64,000 bases of DNA from Phialophora verrucosa (Eukaryota; Ascomycota; Eurotiomycetes; Chaetothyriales; Herpotrichiellaceae), in NCBI GenBank assembly GCA_002099365.1, contig MSED01000008.1:1550001-1614000 (forward strand), read 5' to 3'. Numbering within the stretch: the first letter of the stretch is position 1; each line of letters starts with the position of its first letter. A program made the position numbers and the translations under genes. The notes under the pieces are model-generated. The model was not told the origin of the DNA and searched no databases. It saw nothing but the letters and a program-made list of their open reading frames with translations. Positions 1 through 9,687 of this stretch are shown here, piece after piece.

Positions 1-536
1 GGCTGGCACGGTGATTGCGAAGTGCGGACGTGGTTTGTGCGAGTGATCTGCGCGTGAGGTCGTGCCTGGGAACGGTGGTGAATTGTCATGCTGGAGGGTG
101 CAATCTGACTGGGCGCCTTATCATACGAACGATCGACAAGAATTAAAGGCCACGATCATGAAATCCGAAGGGACGGGTTCAAGAAATGCAGGCACTCAAC
201 GGGCACACAGAGCCGGACGGCTCGCTGCTGCAGCCTCGTGCTGCATCTGTCGACCATCTACGGATGTGCCATCGTTACCGTCGGTATCCTTCGCTCGATT
301 GTGAACACCATCGACGGTCTGACGCTCCTCTTCGTGTCACGGTCCATCGCTTCCCCTCCACGGGAGGCGAGCCTGGTTTCCTGCTGTCGAGTGAGTCCTC
401 CTTCCAACTCATCAATGCAACAACTCCAGTGCGCGATTGTTCGCGCCCCCCCCACCCCCCACCCCCGGTGGCCGGTTTTGGCCTCAGCGGCGACCAATTC
501 ACCATCTAGACACACCCAACTGCGAATAAGTTCTAG
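1..536. other. left edge, no intact gene
   Basis: No reading frame here looks like a complete gene. It contains a C-rich simple stretch near 445-475. On the plus strand it runs into the acceptor-like site of the hydrolase remnant that follows, so it may hold worn-out upstream exons. A short phrase near 310-330 (reading DGLTLLFV) resembles the start of the same domain family, but this is too short to assert. Confidence 0.4.
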
Positions 537-818
537 CTAAGAGACTTCCTCCCCCAGCAGATCCCTGATGCCCGAATCATAACCTTCGGCTACAATGCTG
601 GCGCTGCGTTTGGGCAGTCAACTGCGGAGATCGCTGATTATGCTAAAAGCTTGTTGAATAGCTCGGTGGACGAGAGAGGGGAGTTAGATGTACGTTACCT
701 TAGTGGTGACAGCAGCAATCGCGTGTTTCTTTGTGGTTCTGTGGGTGGTTTGATCTCGCTCTTGCCCGCCTCCAGTTTTGCACTTGCGGGATGGAGAGCC
801 CAGGTGATTAGGATGTGA
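537..818 (+). pseudogene. alpha/beta-hydrolase (SERAC1/PGAP1-like) domain remnant
   Basis: An open stretch of 93 codons follows an acceptor-like TTCTAG and ends in TGA at 816-818. It reads LRDFLPQQ, then IPDARIITFGYNA, then STAEIADYAKSLL, then FLCGSVGGLI. Family knowledge: this order (LLP..PDARI.TFGY.A, ..TADI..HA..LL, F.GHSLGGL) is that of the lipase-like domain heading many fungal STAND/NLR-type proteins. The nucleophile-elbow GHSLGG reads CGSVGG here: serine is kept, but the first glycine and the histidine are changed. No start codon, upstream exons, catalytic Asp/His region or NB-ARC/NACHT part is visible nearby. I infer a truncated, decayed copy. A live gene with unusual exons is less likely. 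Confidence 0.5.
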
Positions 819-871
819 AAACATATTACCACCAGAATCCGGGAAAGTGCTGAAGACGTGACACTTTTCCG

Positions 872-2760
872 TTAACTCTCTCCCTCAATCTGATCACGGC
901 TTTGCACATCGGTATTACGCATTTCCTCGAGTTGAATCCAAGAGGTCGTGTTGTTCTTCAGAACGAACCCATTATCTGAAGCTCGGTTGCCTCCGTCCAA
1001 TATGGCCTTGAGTTGTGGCTTCAATTCTGTACTGGACTCCACGCCATATGCAAGCGCGTGGCAGGAATCAAGGAGGTTCCAATCCGTCTCATTTTCCACC
1101 ATCAGTGTGGCCTTAAACCAGCACAGAGCTTGCTGAATGGTTGCAATGAGAACAAGGCCCGCAACCACCCATCCAGTGATTGTAGCTGGAACCCAAGATA
1201 CTCGGATAATGTAATAGTGCTGAAACTCTTTCTGAGAAATAGGTACCTTCGCCGCATTTCGGATATGGCCCACTCCAGCGGTCCAGCTTGTATGTATTAT
1301 GCCGAGCATCTGGCTGAGACTGGACTCCAGGAGGTTCATGTCCGCCGTTTCTGCGTACGCTTGGGCTTCGTCGAAACCGAGCTCGCTGAATGCGGTGCTG
1401 AAAGAATCGTAGTTGATAAGCTTGCTGTAGCCATCGGTGCTGCCCATGATCTGTGTCATTGCCTCAAATGCGTAATCGAGGTTCGCAAAGCCAGTCGATC
1501 GGTAGTTCAGATTCTTTTGGCTTTCACCCTCACAGTCTTCGTCCGTGACATCGACACTCATTATACCGTGTTCCAGTGTCGTTGTCACCCACTTCCATGA
1601 TGAATGGCCCGGCAGTGTGAGGTTGTACATTTCGCATGCAGCGGTAAACTGCCTGTCTTCCATGTCTGGTGCCGTGATCGAGGCTTCACCTGTCATCAAA
1701 TGGGACAGAATGTCTCCATATTCGCCCGTTGCGGTTATGATAGTCGTGTTGAGGTACTTGGGCACCTTCGACTGTGCTATTACCATGATCCCATTCAATG
1801 TTTGAAGGCGGTGTAATGATCGGGCATGGTCGCCTTGGTTGGGGTCGATGATGACCTTCTTGACGAGATTCCCCCCGGCAATAGGGTACTGGAGTCGTAA
1901 TGCACCCTGTCCTCAGCTTGCTTGCACTCGACAAGTTTTCTATTGAGGACTGGTAGACAATACTGTCGCTTTTCGTCTGCGAGGATGGATTCGTTGACCG
2001 TACGGCCGAAATGGGTCAAGACCCCGTGTGGCAGACCAAAGGTGCCATTCGGCGGCCTGAACCTCATACCAGCCATGGTATAGGCAGTGTGTGTAATGAG
2101 CTGAGAGCTAAGGGCGGTAGCTGCCAGGTCATAAGTAGATGTGTCTTCAAGCAGTTTCACCGCACACCTGTCAAGTTGTGCAGGCACGTTGGCACTGATA
2201 GTGACGTAAACTGTGTCCGTTGCGACACTATCTCTCGAACGAGTGCTTTCGAGGATGAAGAGCACCCCCAGAACAGGAGACACAAAGCCAAAAACAGCCG
2301 AGTCCAGGAGGTAGACTAGAATGATCCAACGTATCGATCGAATTCGGCAGGATCTCAGCAACCCCCCCAGCAGAGATCCGAAGGAACTGCTCTGGGCCTG
2401 CAGACGGACGCGAAACCGGGGCAGCGTCAGTCGATTCCGGTGAAGGTCGGCCAACGTCTCAGCTTCATTGGTGATGCTTTAAGATACTTGTCAGCTCGTG
2501 GCCTTTGGGATAGTCCCACAGTCCACCAACCTGAGACAGAAATGCAAGTAAAGCCCGAGCAACCCCGCGACCACAAGTGCGACCAGGTTCACAATCTGTT
2601 GAGCATCGCTGATATCATATTTAGTCACGCTTCGAGCCAGTTTCCATGGCCGAGCGTTAAGCAGAGGGAAGAGCATAAAAAGGACGATTGAGGCGATGAT
2701 GGCAAGTAAATGAAAGCAGCCTCGCCATGTTCTCCTGCTAATCGTAGGGAAAAATTTCAT
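872..2760 (-). pseudogene. multi-pass membrane protein gene with frameshift
   Basis: Start ATG is at 2760. Exon 1 is 2760-2531 and carries two hydrophobic segments. A 54-nt intron (2530-2477, GTTGGT..CTGAC..AAAG) joins in phase to exon 2, whose first codons read SITNEAETLADLH. Exon 2 has a third membrane segment (WIILVYLLDSAVFGFVSP) and a long loop ending at VECKQAEDRVHYDSS. At the six-G run (plus-strand C at 1871-1876) the frame breaks. Coding-quality sequence resumes in another frame (LVKKVIIDPNQGDHA) and runs to 872, with a last membrane segment near VAGLVLIATI. One extra G would restore the frame, giving about 610 residues. I do not recognise the family; it resembles other fungal three- or four-helix membrane proteins of unknown function. 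It could be a real pseudogene or a homopolymer sequencing error. Confidence 0.55.
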
Positions 2761-3200
2761 GTCCTCAATAGCAAGCTATTATGAGTGCGTTGTGGGGAGA
2801 GTGAGCGCAATAAATGGAACGAGCGGAAGTCCTTCGACCAGGAGCGTTATCGAGTATATGACACCCATCTACGGGGCATACCCAGGTGAATCAGTTGAGC
2901 CCCAATTCGTTAGCCAAGTCAACTGCATCACCAGACACAGTTCCGTTTTTCTATCGTGATCTGTCCAGCCTGCTCAATTCCGCCTTACCACCAGAATGTT
3001 GATTCTATTGCGGCTGATGGGATTGACAAAGAGACTGTTAATATGTGATATGACCCGCAATTGGTCTACGATAATGTGCCGAATACGGTATGCGTTCGGA
3101 CTTGGACCCAAGGCCCAATCAACCCTTACCGTCAAGACTCAATCATGTCCTCGTTCGCTACGCCACGGTGTGATTGAACTCGGCGGTGTGGGCGGGCGTA
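2761..3200 (+). pseudogene. degraded coding-like stretch
   Basis: Protein-like phrases appear in succession in different plus-strand frames, broken by stops: IEYMTPIYGAYPGESVEPQF, then PDTVPFFYRDLSSLLNSALP, then VDSIAADGIDKETVN, then YDPQLVYDNVPNTVCVRTW and GPINPYRQD. The amino-acid make-up looks like real coding sequence with frameshifts and in-frame stops. I cannot name the family. It may be chance. Confidence 0.25.
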
Positions 3201-3822
3201 GCAGAGGCACGCAAACTCGAGGCAGAATTCAACTTGACCTGCGTCACACGGGAATCCGTCCCGTCGAAGAATGGCTCGCCGTGGATGCTGCGCCGCCTCC
3301 TTGGGCGAGGAGAGGGCGCCATCTCCCAAGACTGCCCAGTCTGCTGTTACAGTCGTAGGATAACAACACTGCACAGACCTCTTTACGAGAAGAGGGCCCA
3401 TGGGGTGACGTCTCACTCCGCCACTGCCAAAGAACATCCTGCTACAGCCCCCTCGGGTGCAGTACCAGTCTGTCGTTACTACCTGCGTTCGACGCACGAG
3501 TTCCAGGAGGATCGATTGACCTTTAACCTTGCCGCGCTTCTACATGGTTGCAAGCCCATGCAGAAGGCAATGGACTATTGGCCTTGATCGAATCAATTTC
3601 GACCTATCCCATTCCTACAAGGCTCTCCCTCTCTCCAGGTCTCTCGGAATGGTGGCTGGTCGGATATCACCCTGACACTCACACTGCCTTGCGATGCTGG
3701 GCACGTAGGTCCAAGGCTGACTCGCACCTTCCAGAGGTGAGAGAGTTTACCTGGAGCGATGATGTTTGTCGTCCCAAGAACCAGGCAGGAACCATCCCTC
3801 CCTTTTTGAGAATTGGAACTCA
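3201..3822. other. intergenic, no gene seen
   Basis: Several overlapping open frames exist on both strands but none has family-like content. The stretch ends in the promoter of the small secreted protein. Confidence 0.4.
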
Positions 3823-3830
3823 TATATAAA
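3823..3830 (+). promoter_or_regulatory. TATA box of secreted protein gene
   Basis: TATATAAA lies 180 nt upstream of the ATG at 4010. The spacer is C/T- and A/C-rich, as expected for a fungal 5' leader of roughly 150 nt. Confidence 0.5.
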
Positions 3831-4009
3831 GATGGTACCAGTCTACAGCCTCCCGACTGTCTCTTTCCTCAGACAACTGAGTTATCCCCAGAAACCGTTC
3901 AGTGAAGACTTTCAGCCCGACAATTCCATCACCCTTCAAGACTGCGCCTCCCGCCTCCCCCATCTTACAGTACGCAATCGCATCAAAGCAACCTCCTTCA
4001 CGGATCGAA

Positions 4010-4303
4010 ATGAAGTTCCACCTCGGCGCCCTCATCACCGTCGCTACTGCTCTTCCCTTCACGGCCAACGCCTGGATCTTCACAGCCCGCGGACAACAAT
4101 TCGATGCGGATGACAACTTTTCATGCACGGCGTTCTATGTTCCAAGAGGCAGCACTATTGACTACGAGGTTGGGTGGACGGAGAGCTGTGTCATCCGGCT
4201 CTACAGCGACGCAGAATGCTCTGTCCAGATTGGTATCTCCTCGCGTGATTGGGTGCATACTCTGACTCGACCCATGTACGCTTTTGATGTCCGGGACTGC
4301 TAG
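4010..4303 (+). CDS. small secreted four-cysteine protein
   Basis: 97 residues. I chose the ATG at 4010 over an in-frame upstream one (3902) because it starts an ideal signal peptide: MKFHLGALITVATALPFTANA, likely cleaved before the Trp. The mature part is about 76 residues with four cysteines (in NFSC, TESC, DAEC and a C-terminal RDC), so two disulfides are possible. The last residue is cysteine. The body is rich in beta-prone and aromatic residues. A clear TATA box sits upstream. Size, secretion signal and cysteines match the loose class of fungal small secreted proteins, which includes effectors and self-recognition or surface proteins. No family is recognised, so the function is unknown. 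There is no intron and no homologous neighbour. Confidence 0.7.
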   Translation: MKFHLGALITVATALPFTANAWIFTARGQQFDADDNFSCTAFYVPRGSTIDYEVGWTESCVIRLYSDAECSVQIGISSRDWVHTLTRPMYAFDVRDC

Positions 4304-5911
4304 ATGGAACAAGTGCCAGTCTTCCGAAGGTGGGAGAGTTGAATGGAGGACTGCATTGTATTATCGTCTCAGTCTGGCATTTCCGTTGTATGTTATGCTG
4401 CTTTGGTAGCAGAGAATCACTCTTTATCGGCTTGATAGCACCACCTGACAAATCCAAATACGATGCAACAAGGAACCATCTGATCACTTTCCAGAATAGT
4501 CTTCCAAGTCTGATCCGAGTTCGTCTCTGCAGGCGGTGGCGAGGAAAATCTATGCCATTATCAGTGTTAGGAGAGCAGTCAGAAGGGAAACAACAAGGAC
4601 CTATAGTTTTCACGCCGTTAGCTTGCTCCTGCTGCATACAGCAATGGTGTGCACTCAACATACTCCAGTCCTTGAGATGTCGTCTTTTGCCGGAAGGGAG
4701 CATTTATCATATACTGCTGCAGCTCTAGGAGACCGCCGATGATGGTCCAAATGTGCAATTGGCTTCTGAGAGATTGCATCCAATCATTGTTCCCACCGGC
4801 AGTCTTGAGCGAACCAGCTTGTGCCAATATCGTCATGCACGCAAGGCTGAGAATGCTCATTTGCAGCCGTTCGGCTGGAATTTACCGGCGAGACAGGAGT
4901 CGGAGAGCAAACCTTGACAAAATGATTACAGCTCTCTGGGTGAAAATCATGTCTGAACTCACCTGTCTTACTTATTTGTGGTGAGGCATTGTTGATCATG
5001 GTCGACGTTTCGAGATCTCTGCATCAGTTGGCGCAGCTTGGCATTCAAGTCTAGACGAAAAGGGCGGAAGGCCATGCATGTGAGGAGGAATGTGGCGTGG
5101 AGCTGAGACCCAATACGAGGCCATGCCCAATGCTGTTGCAGAACTACAATACTCCGTCATGTTGTATCACCAGAAATGCCGCCAGGCGTGGGAGATCCTG
5201 TCCCTACAATATCCTGTGAACAAAGATCACAGCCACGATCAAATCGTAAGCGTTTCGAACCCATGGTCTGCTTCCACCTAGCTTCCCTGGGCCCATGCTC
5301 CCCCCACGATCCGAATGAGAGGGAACGTTCGCAAACCAAACGAGTAGAGGGTAGAGGATGATTTTTATACCTGGGACACAGCAAGACAACCACTGGATGG
5401 GGAGTTGTTCTGGTCATGGCACCTATGGAAACTTTCCAACTTGTTGACACTGTATGCTTCCTAGTTCTCTATCAATGACTGATTATTCGGCCCTGAACCG
5501 TCGACATGTCTGTTCTATCCCGTGAGTAGGTCTTGTCATATACTGTAACACCACGCTATTTGACACTATTGTACAGGCATTCTTCCGCACGCTACGAGCA
5601 GTTGTAACATCCTGCCAGGGCGTTGGCGACCTGATCTAGTCGCTTGGGGATGCTTCAAGTCTGGGTGGAAACCAGGATATCTTTTCGAAAGGATATCTCG
5701 GTACAGGAACTGTTGCAAAACATACTTACTTTGTACTGCAAGACGCGCTGATGCGGTGGTGCCAAGCTGACGAAAAGAAAGACAACTATTGGTGGTTCTG
5801 GCAGGCAAAACCTCGGCATCACTCAATTGAATCTTTAATTTTGTTTTCTCTCCGAGGTCGGCCAAGCAACTTGCACCTTCTTTCTACACAGGGACGAGTC
5901 CGAGTGTAATA
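4304..5911. other. 1.6-kb intergenic region
   Basis: No confident gene. On the minus strand, 4860-4621 has a stretch with coding-like composition (MSILSLACMTILAQAG, WTIIGGLLELQQYMINAP) preceded by an acceptor-like CCAG, but no partner exons could be assembled. The last about 100 nt are the pyrimidine-rich leader of the aconitase gene. Confidence 0.35.
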
Positions 5912-8341
5912 ATGTCGTCCCTCGTGCAGCGAGCGTCTTCAGCTCGCGTCAGATGCCCCCCTGACCTGGGCTCACGGCTACGTACTCCAACAGCAACAGT
6001 AGCCCGCCGAGGCTATGCAGTGCACCAGTCTCAGCAACCAATTCGGAGAAGAGCTGCTGTCCCTCCCTACCAAAAAATCCTGACGAATTTCGAGAATGTC
6101 AGAGACATCCTGGGACGGCGCAAGCTTACTCTTGCCGAGAAGATACTATACTCTCATCTCGACAACCCGGCCGAATCGCTGCTGACCAACACCGACAATG
6201 GCAACAACATTCGGGGGAATGCCAACCTCAAGCTCAAGCCCGATCGTGTCGCAATGCAAGATGCCTCTGCTCAGATGGCCATCCTGCAATTCATGACTTG
6301 CAATCTCCCCAGCACGGCCGTACCCGCAAGCATCCACTGTGACCACATGATCGTGGGTGAGAAGGGCGCAGACACGGATCTGCCAAACTCGATTGCGGGA
6401 AACAAGGAGGTCTTTGACTTCCTCGAGTCTGCTGCTAAGAGATACGGAATTGAGTTCTGGCCTCCCGGGGCAGGCATCATACACCAGAACGTCTTGGAGA
6501 ACTACGCTGCCCCTGGTCTTATGATGTTAGGAACAGACAGCCACACGCCCAACGCTGGTGGACTGGGTGCCATTGCGATCGGCGTAGGCGGTGCTGATGC
6601 CGTCGATGCGCTCGTCGACGCTCCTTGGGAGCTCAAGGCCCCTAAAATTCTGGGGGTGCGGCTCGAAGGCAAGCTCAGCGGCTGGACCTCCCCGAAAGAT
6701 GTCATTCTCCACCTTGCTGGCCGGCTAACTGTCCGTGGTGGCACGGGCTCCATCGTGGAATACAACGGCCCCGGTGTCGACACTCTCAGCTGCACAGGCA
6801 TGGCTACCATCTGCAACATGGGCGCTGAGGTCGGTGCCACCACCTCGATTTTCCCCTTCTCTGAGAGCCACATTCCATACTTGCAGGCCACTGGACGAGA
6901 TGCCATCATCGATGCTGTCAAAGGAATAGCGTATGGCTCTGAGAAGTACAATTTCTTGCGTGCCGATAATGGCGCCGTGTATGACCAAGAAATTGTCATT
7001 GATCTGTCTACTCTCGAGCCGCACATCAATGGTCCCTTCACCCCGGATCTATCCACGCCGTTATCGAAGTTCAAGGACGCAGTCAAGACAAACAAATGGC
7101 CTGACACCTTCTCTGCCGGCTTGATCGGCAGCTGTACCAACAGTTCCTACGAAGACATGACACGTGCAGAGGACCTAGTAAAGCAGGCACAAGCTGCTGG
7201 CTTGAAGCCCAAATCAGATTTCTTCATCACACCTGGTAGTGAGCAGGTCCGAGCTACTCTCGAGGACAGCAAGACTCTTGATACATTCACAAGTGCAGGG
7301 GGCACTGTGCTAGCCAACGCGTGCGGACCGTGCATCGGCCAGTGGAAGCGGACTGACGGGGTCAAGAAAGGCGAGGACAATGCCATCCTTTGCTCGTACA
7401 ACCGCAATTTTCCTGGCCGAAACGATGGCAATCCTCGCACGATGAGCTTTCTGGCTTCGCCTGAAATCGTGACAGCCATGTCTTACTCCGGATCGACTTC
7501 GTTCAACCCGATAGTCGATGTAATTCCATTGCCATCTGGGGAAAAGTTCAAATTCGACCCTCCGAAGGGCGCACAGCTGCCTGGCTCCGGGTTTGCCATT
7601 GGCAACCCTGCATTCTTTCCTATATCTGCCGACCCCGATCAAAGCGTGGAAGTAATCGTCGATCCCGAATCTGACAGATTGGCTCTCCTGGAGCCTTTCG
7701 AGCCGTTCCCTGAAGGCGAGCTGAAAGGCCTGCAGGTCCTGTTCAAAGTCAAGGGCCAATGCACCACCGACACTATTTCGGCGGCTGGCCCGTGGCTTAA
7801 GTACAAAGGACACCTCCCCAATATTGCTGAGAACACTTTGATCGGTGCGATAAACGCGGCAACGGGCGAGACCAATGTTGCCTACGATAGCGACGGCTCT
7901 GCGTCGTCGATACCGGAACTCGCGAAGAAGTGGAAAGCGAAAGGACAACACTGGCTGGTCGTGGCCGAGGACAATTACGGCGAGGGATCGGCTAGAGAGC
8001 ACGCCGCTCTCCAGCCCCGATATCTCGGAGGTCAGATTATTCTGGCCAAGAGTTTCGCGCGGATCCACGAGACCAATCTCAAGAAACAAGGAGTGGTGCC
8101 TTTGACCTTTGTCGACAAGGCAGACTACGACCGAATCGACGCATGCGACCAGGTTGACACTGAGGGTCTCTGGGATGTGTTGAAAAACAGCGGCCAGGGC
8201 GAGATCAACTTGAAAGTCACGAAGCAGGACGGAACAAGCTTCACTATCCCGGTCAAGCACACCCTAAGCAAGGATCAGTGCGGGTTCATCCTTGCTGGAA
8301 GCGCATTGAACCTGCTTGCGAAGCGCCACCAAGCCAACTGA
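5912..8341 (+). CDS. acoB: mitochondrial aconitase, Aco2/AcoB type
   Basis: 809 residues, intronless, with an N-terminal Arg/Ser-rich presequence without acidic residues (about residues 1-50), so mitochondrial matrix import is expected. The aconitase core follows: LGTDSHTPNAGG, first cluster cysteine in GSCTNSSYEDM, the other two in NACGPCIGQW (4Fe-4S ligands), and a C-terminal swivel domain with GEGSAREHAAL, whose Arg binds substrate. The phrase GGADAVDALVDAPWELKAP marks the second fungal aconitase (yeast Aco2, Aspergillus AcoB) rather than the main TCA enzyme, which has a different residue set at this place. In yeast and Aspergillus this paralogue is linked to dehydration of homocitrate to homoaconitate in lysine synthesis. 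Whether it also acts on citrate here cannot be read from sequence. Length is normal for the family. Confidence 0.9.
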   Translation: MSSLVQRASSARVRCPPDLGSRLRTPTATVARRGYAVHQSQQPIRRRAAVPPYQKILTNFENVRDILGRRKLTLAEKILYSHLDNPAESLLTNTDNGNNIRGNANLKLKPDRVAMQDASAQMAILQFMTCNLPSTAVPASIHCDHMIVGEKGADTDLPNSIAGNKEVFDFLESAAKRYGIEFWPPGAGIIHQNVLENYAAPGLMMLGTDSHTPNAGGLGAIAIGVGGADAVDALVDAPWELKAPKILGVRLEGKLSGWTSPKDVILHLAGRLTVRGGTGSIVEYNGPGVDTLSCTGMATICNMGAEVGATTSIFPFSESHIPYLQATGRDAIIDAVKGIAYGSEKYNFLRADNGAVYDQEIVIDLSTLEPHINGPFTPDLSTPLSKFKDAVKTNKWPDTFSAGLIGSCTNSSYEDMTRAEDLVKQAQAAGLKPKSDFFITPGSEQVRATLEDSKTLDTFTSAGGTVLANACGPCIGQWKRTDGVKKGEDNAILCSYNRNFPGRNDGNPRTMSFLASPEIVTAMSYSGSTSFNPIVDVIPLPSGEKFKFDPPKGAQLPGSGFAIGNPAFFPISADPDQSVEVIVDPESDRLALLEPFEPFPEGELKGLQVLFKVKGQCTTDTISAAGPWLKYKGHLPNIAENTLIGAINAATGETNVAYDSDGSASSIPELAKKWKAKGQHWLVVAEDNYGEGSAREHAALQPRYLGGQIILAKSFARIHETNLKKQGVVPLTFVDKADYDRIDACDQVDTEGLWDVLKNSGQGEINLKVTKQDGTSFTIPVKHTLSKDQCGFILAGSALNLLAKRHQAN

Positions 8342-8758
8342 GTGCGACACAGCTTTTCTTCTGTGCACGGATGGATGTTTCTGCTGCGGTCGCCCTGCGG
8401 AGCCTCCTCGAGCCTCGCATTTGCCGGTGTCAGGCTTGGCACCATCGGGGTGTCTGATTGGCGGTGTTGGCGACCACAGCAGAAATTGAAGCGTGTGGTC
8501 TTGGTCCAGTAGGCTGTCGCCACCACGCTCATGCGATTTACTTCTAGAACATGAAGCGTCGATCGCCGTGTCAGTTAAGATCAAGATCTGTCCCGAAAAT
8601 GCAGGTTATCTTTTGTTTTGGCCCAGCGCGGCTCAGTGGCTCGAATGAGCATTCGCCTCTGTTGCATATAAGACCGGAGGTGGTGGGCGTGGCAACCGAC
8701 AAAGGTAGCTCGACTATACTGACCGAAGCCACGTTCATTCAGCAGAACGCTCGCAAAG
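8342..8758. other. intergenic, promoter of S1/P1 nuclease
   Basis: No gene is seen. CATATAAGA at 8665-8673 is a TATA-like element about 90 nt before the nuclease start at 8759. Confidence 0.4.
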
Positions 8759-9687
8759 ATGCTGACTTCTCCCGTGGTAGCAGCATTCTTTGGCCTAGCC
8801 CGGGTCGCGGACGCTTGGGGTACACTGGGCCACGAGACAGTTGCTTGGATTGCTCAGTCATATATCTCATCCGCCGCCAAGGAAGCGGTACAAACCATCT
8901 TGCGTTCGAACCAGCCTGACTATATGGCGAACGTGTCAACCTGGGCCGACTCGTACCGGTACACCGATGGAGGCGGTTGGTCTGCCCCACTTCACTACAT
9001 CGATGCGAATGACAACCCTCCCGAGTCATGCTCGGTCGACTATAGTCGCGATTGCGGCGATGAGGGATGCTCTGTGTCGGCGATCGTCAATTACACCTCG
9101 ATACTGTTGGACGACGAGTCCAAAGCTTCGACGAAGCTGGACGCCATGCGATTCATTATTCACTTCATCGGAGATCTTCATCAACCTCTGCGTAGGTTAT
9201 CCTTATCCTTGCACACTATCCATTTTTGCCTAGGGGTATAGGCTCTGACGAGCCTTTAGATGATGAGGCCCTCGACGTCGGTGGTAACACCATCAACGTC
9301 ACTTATGATGGGGACGACACCAACTTGCACCATATTTGGGACACTGAGATAGTTCAGCAGCTGGCCGACGGTCAGGATGCGGAGGAGTTTGCAAGGAACC
9401 TTACTGCAGCGATCCGTGCAGGCGACTATGGATGGGATTCAAGCACCTGGTTGACTGGGTCTGGTCTCAACGATACCAGGGCGGCCGCCATGACTTGGGC
9501 GCGCGAGGCGAACGGATATGTATGCAGCGACGTACTTGCCGCAGGCGTAGACGCGGTCGAGGAGGGCGATCTAAGTGGAAGCTATTTCAAGGCACATTCT
9601 GATATAGTCAGAGTTCAGCTTGCCAGGGCCGGGTTTCGGCTGGGTGCGTGGTTGAACTTGATCTACACGGGACAGGCAGGTGCGTGA
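8759..9687 (+). CDS. secreted S1/P1-type zinc nuclease
   Basis: Join 8759-9191 and 9260-9687, giving 286 residues. The 68-nt intron (GTAGGT..CTGAC..TTTAG) restores the family phrase DLHQPLHDEALDVGGN. The signal peptide (MLTSPVVAAFFGLARVADA) is followed directly by Trp, the N-terminal zinc ligand of the mature enzyme, then GHETVAW. Other expected ligands are visible: Asp in WADSYR, His in LHYID, His/Asp in IIHFIGDLHQPLH, and NLHHIWD. Many acidic residues and several N-glycosylation sequons (NVS, NYTS, NVT, NLT) fit an extracellular enzyme. Family role: phosphodiester cleavage of single-stranded DNA/RNA and 3'-nucleotidase activity, giving phosphate and nucleosides. Nothing essential appears missing. 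Confidence 0.9.

Noticed and set aside
829..2998. 13-bp word TTACCACCAGAAT at about 830 and 2985 as transposon ends
   Set aside because: Only one short shared word, same orientation, no target-site duplication or transposase.
7310..8260. 316-codon minus-strand frame
   Set aside because: Antisense shadow inside the aconitase gene; no family-like content.
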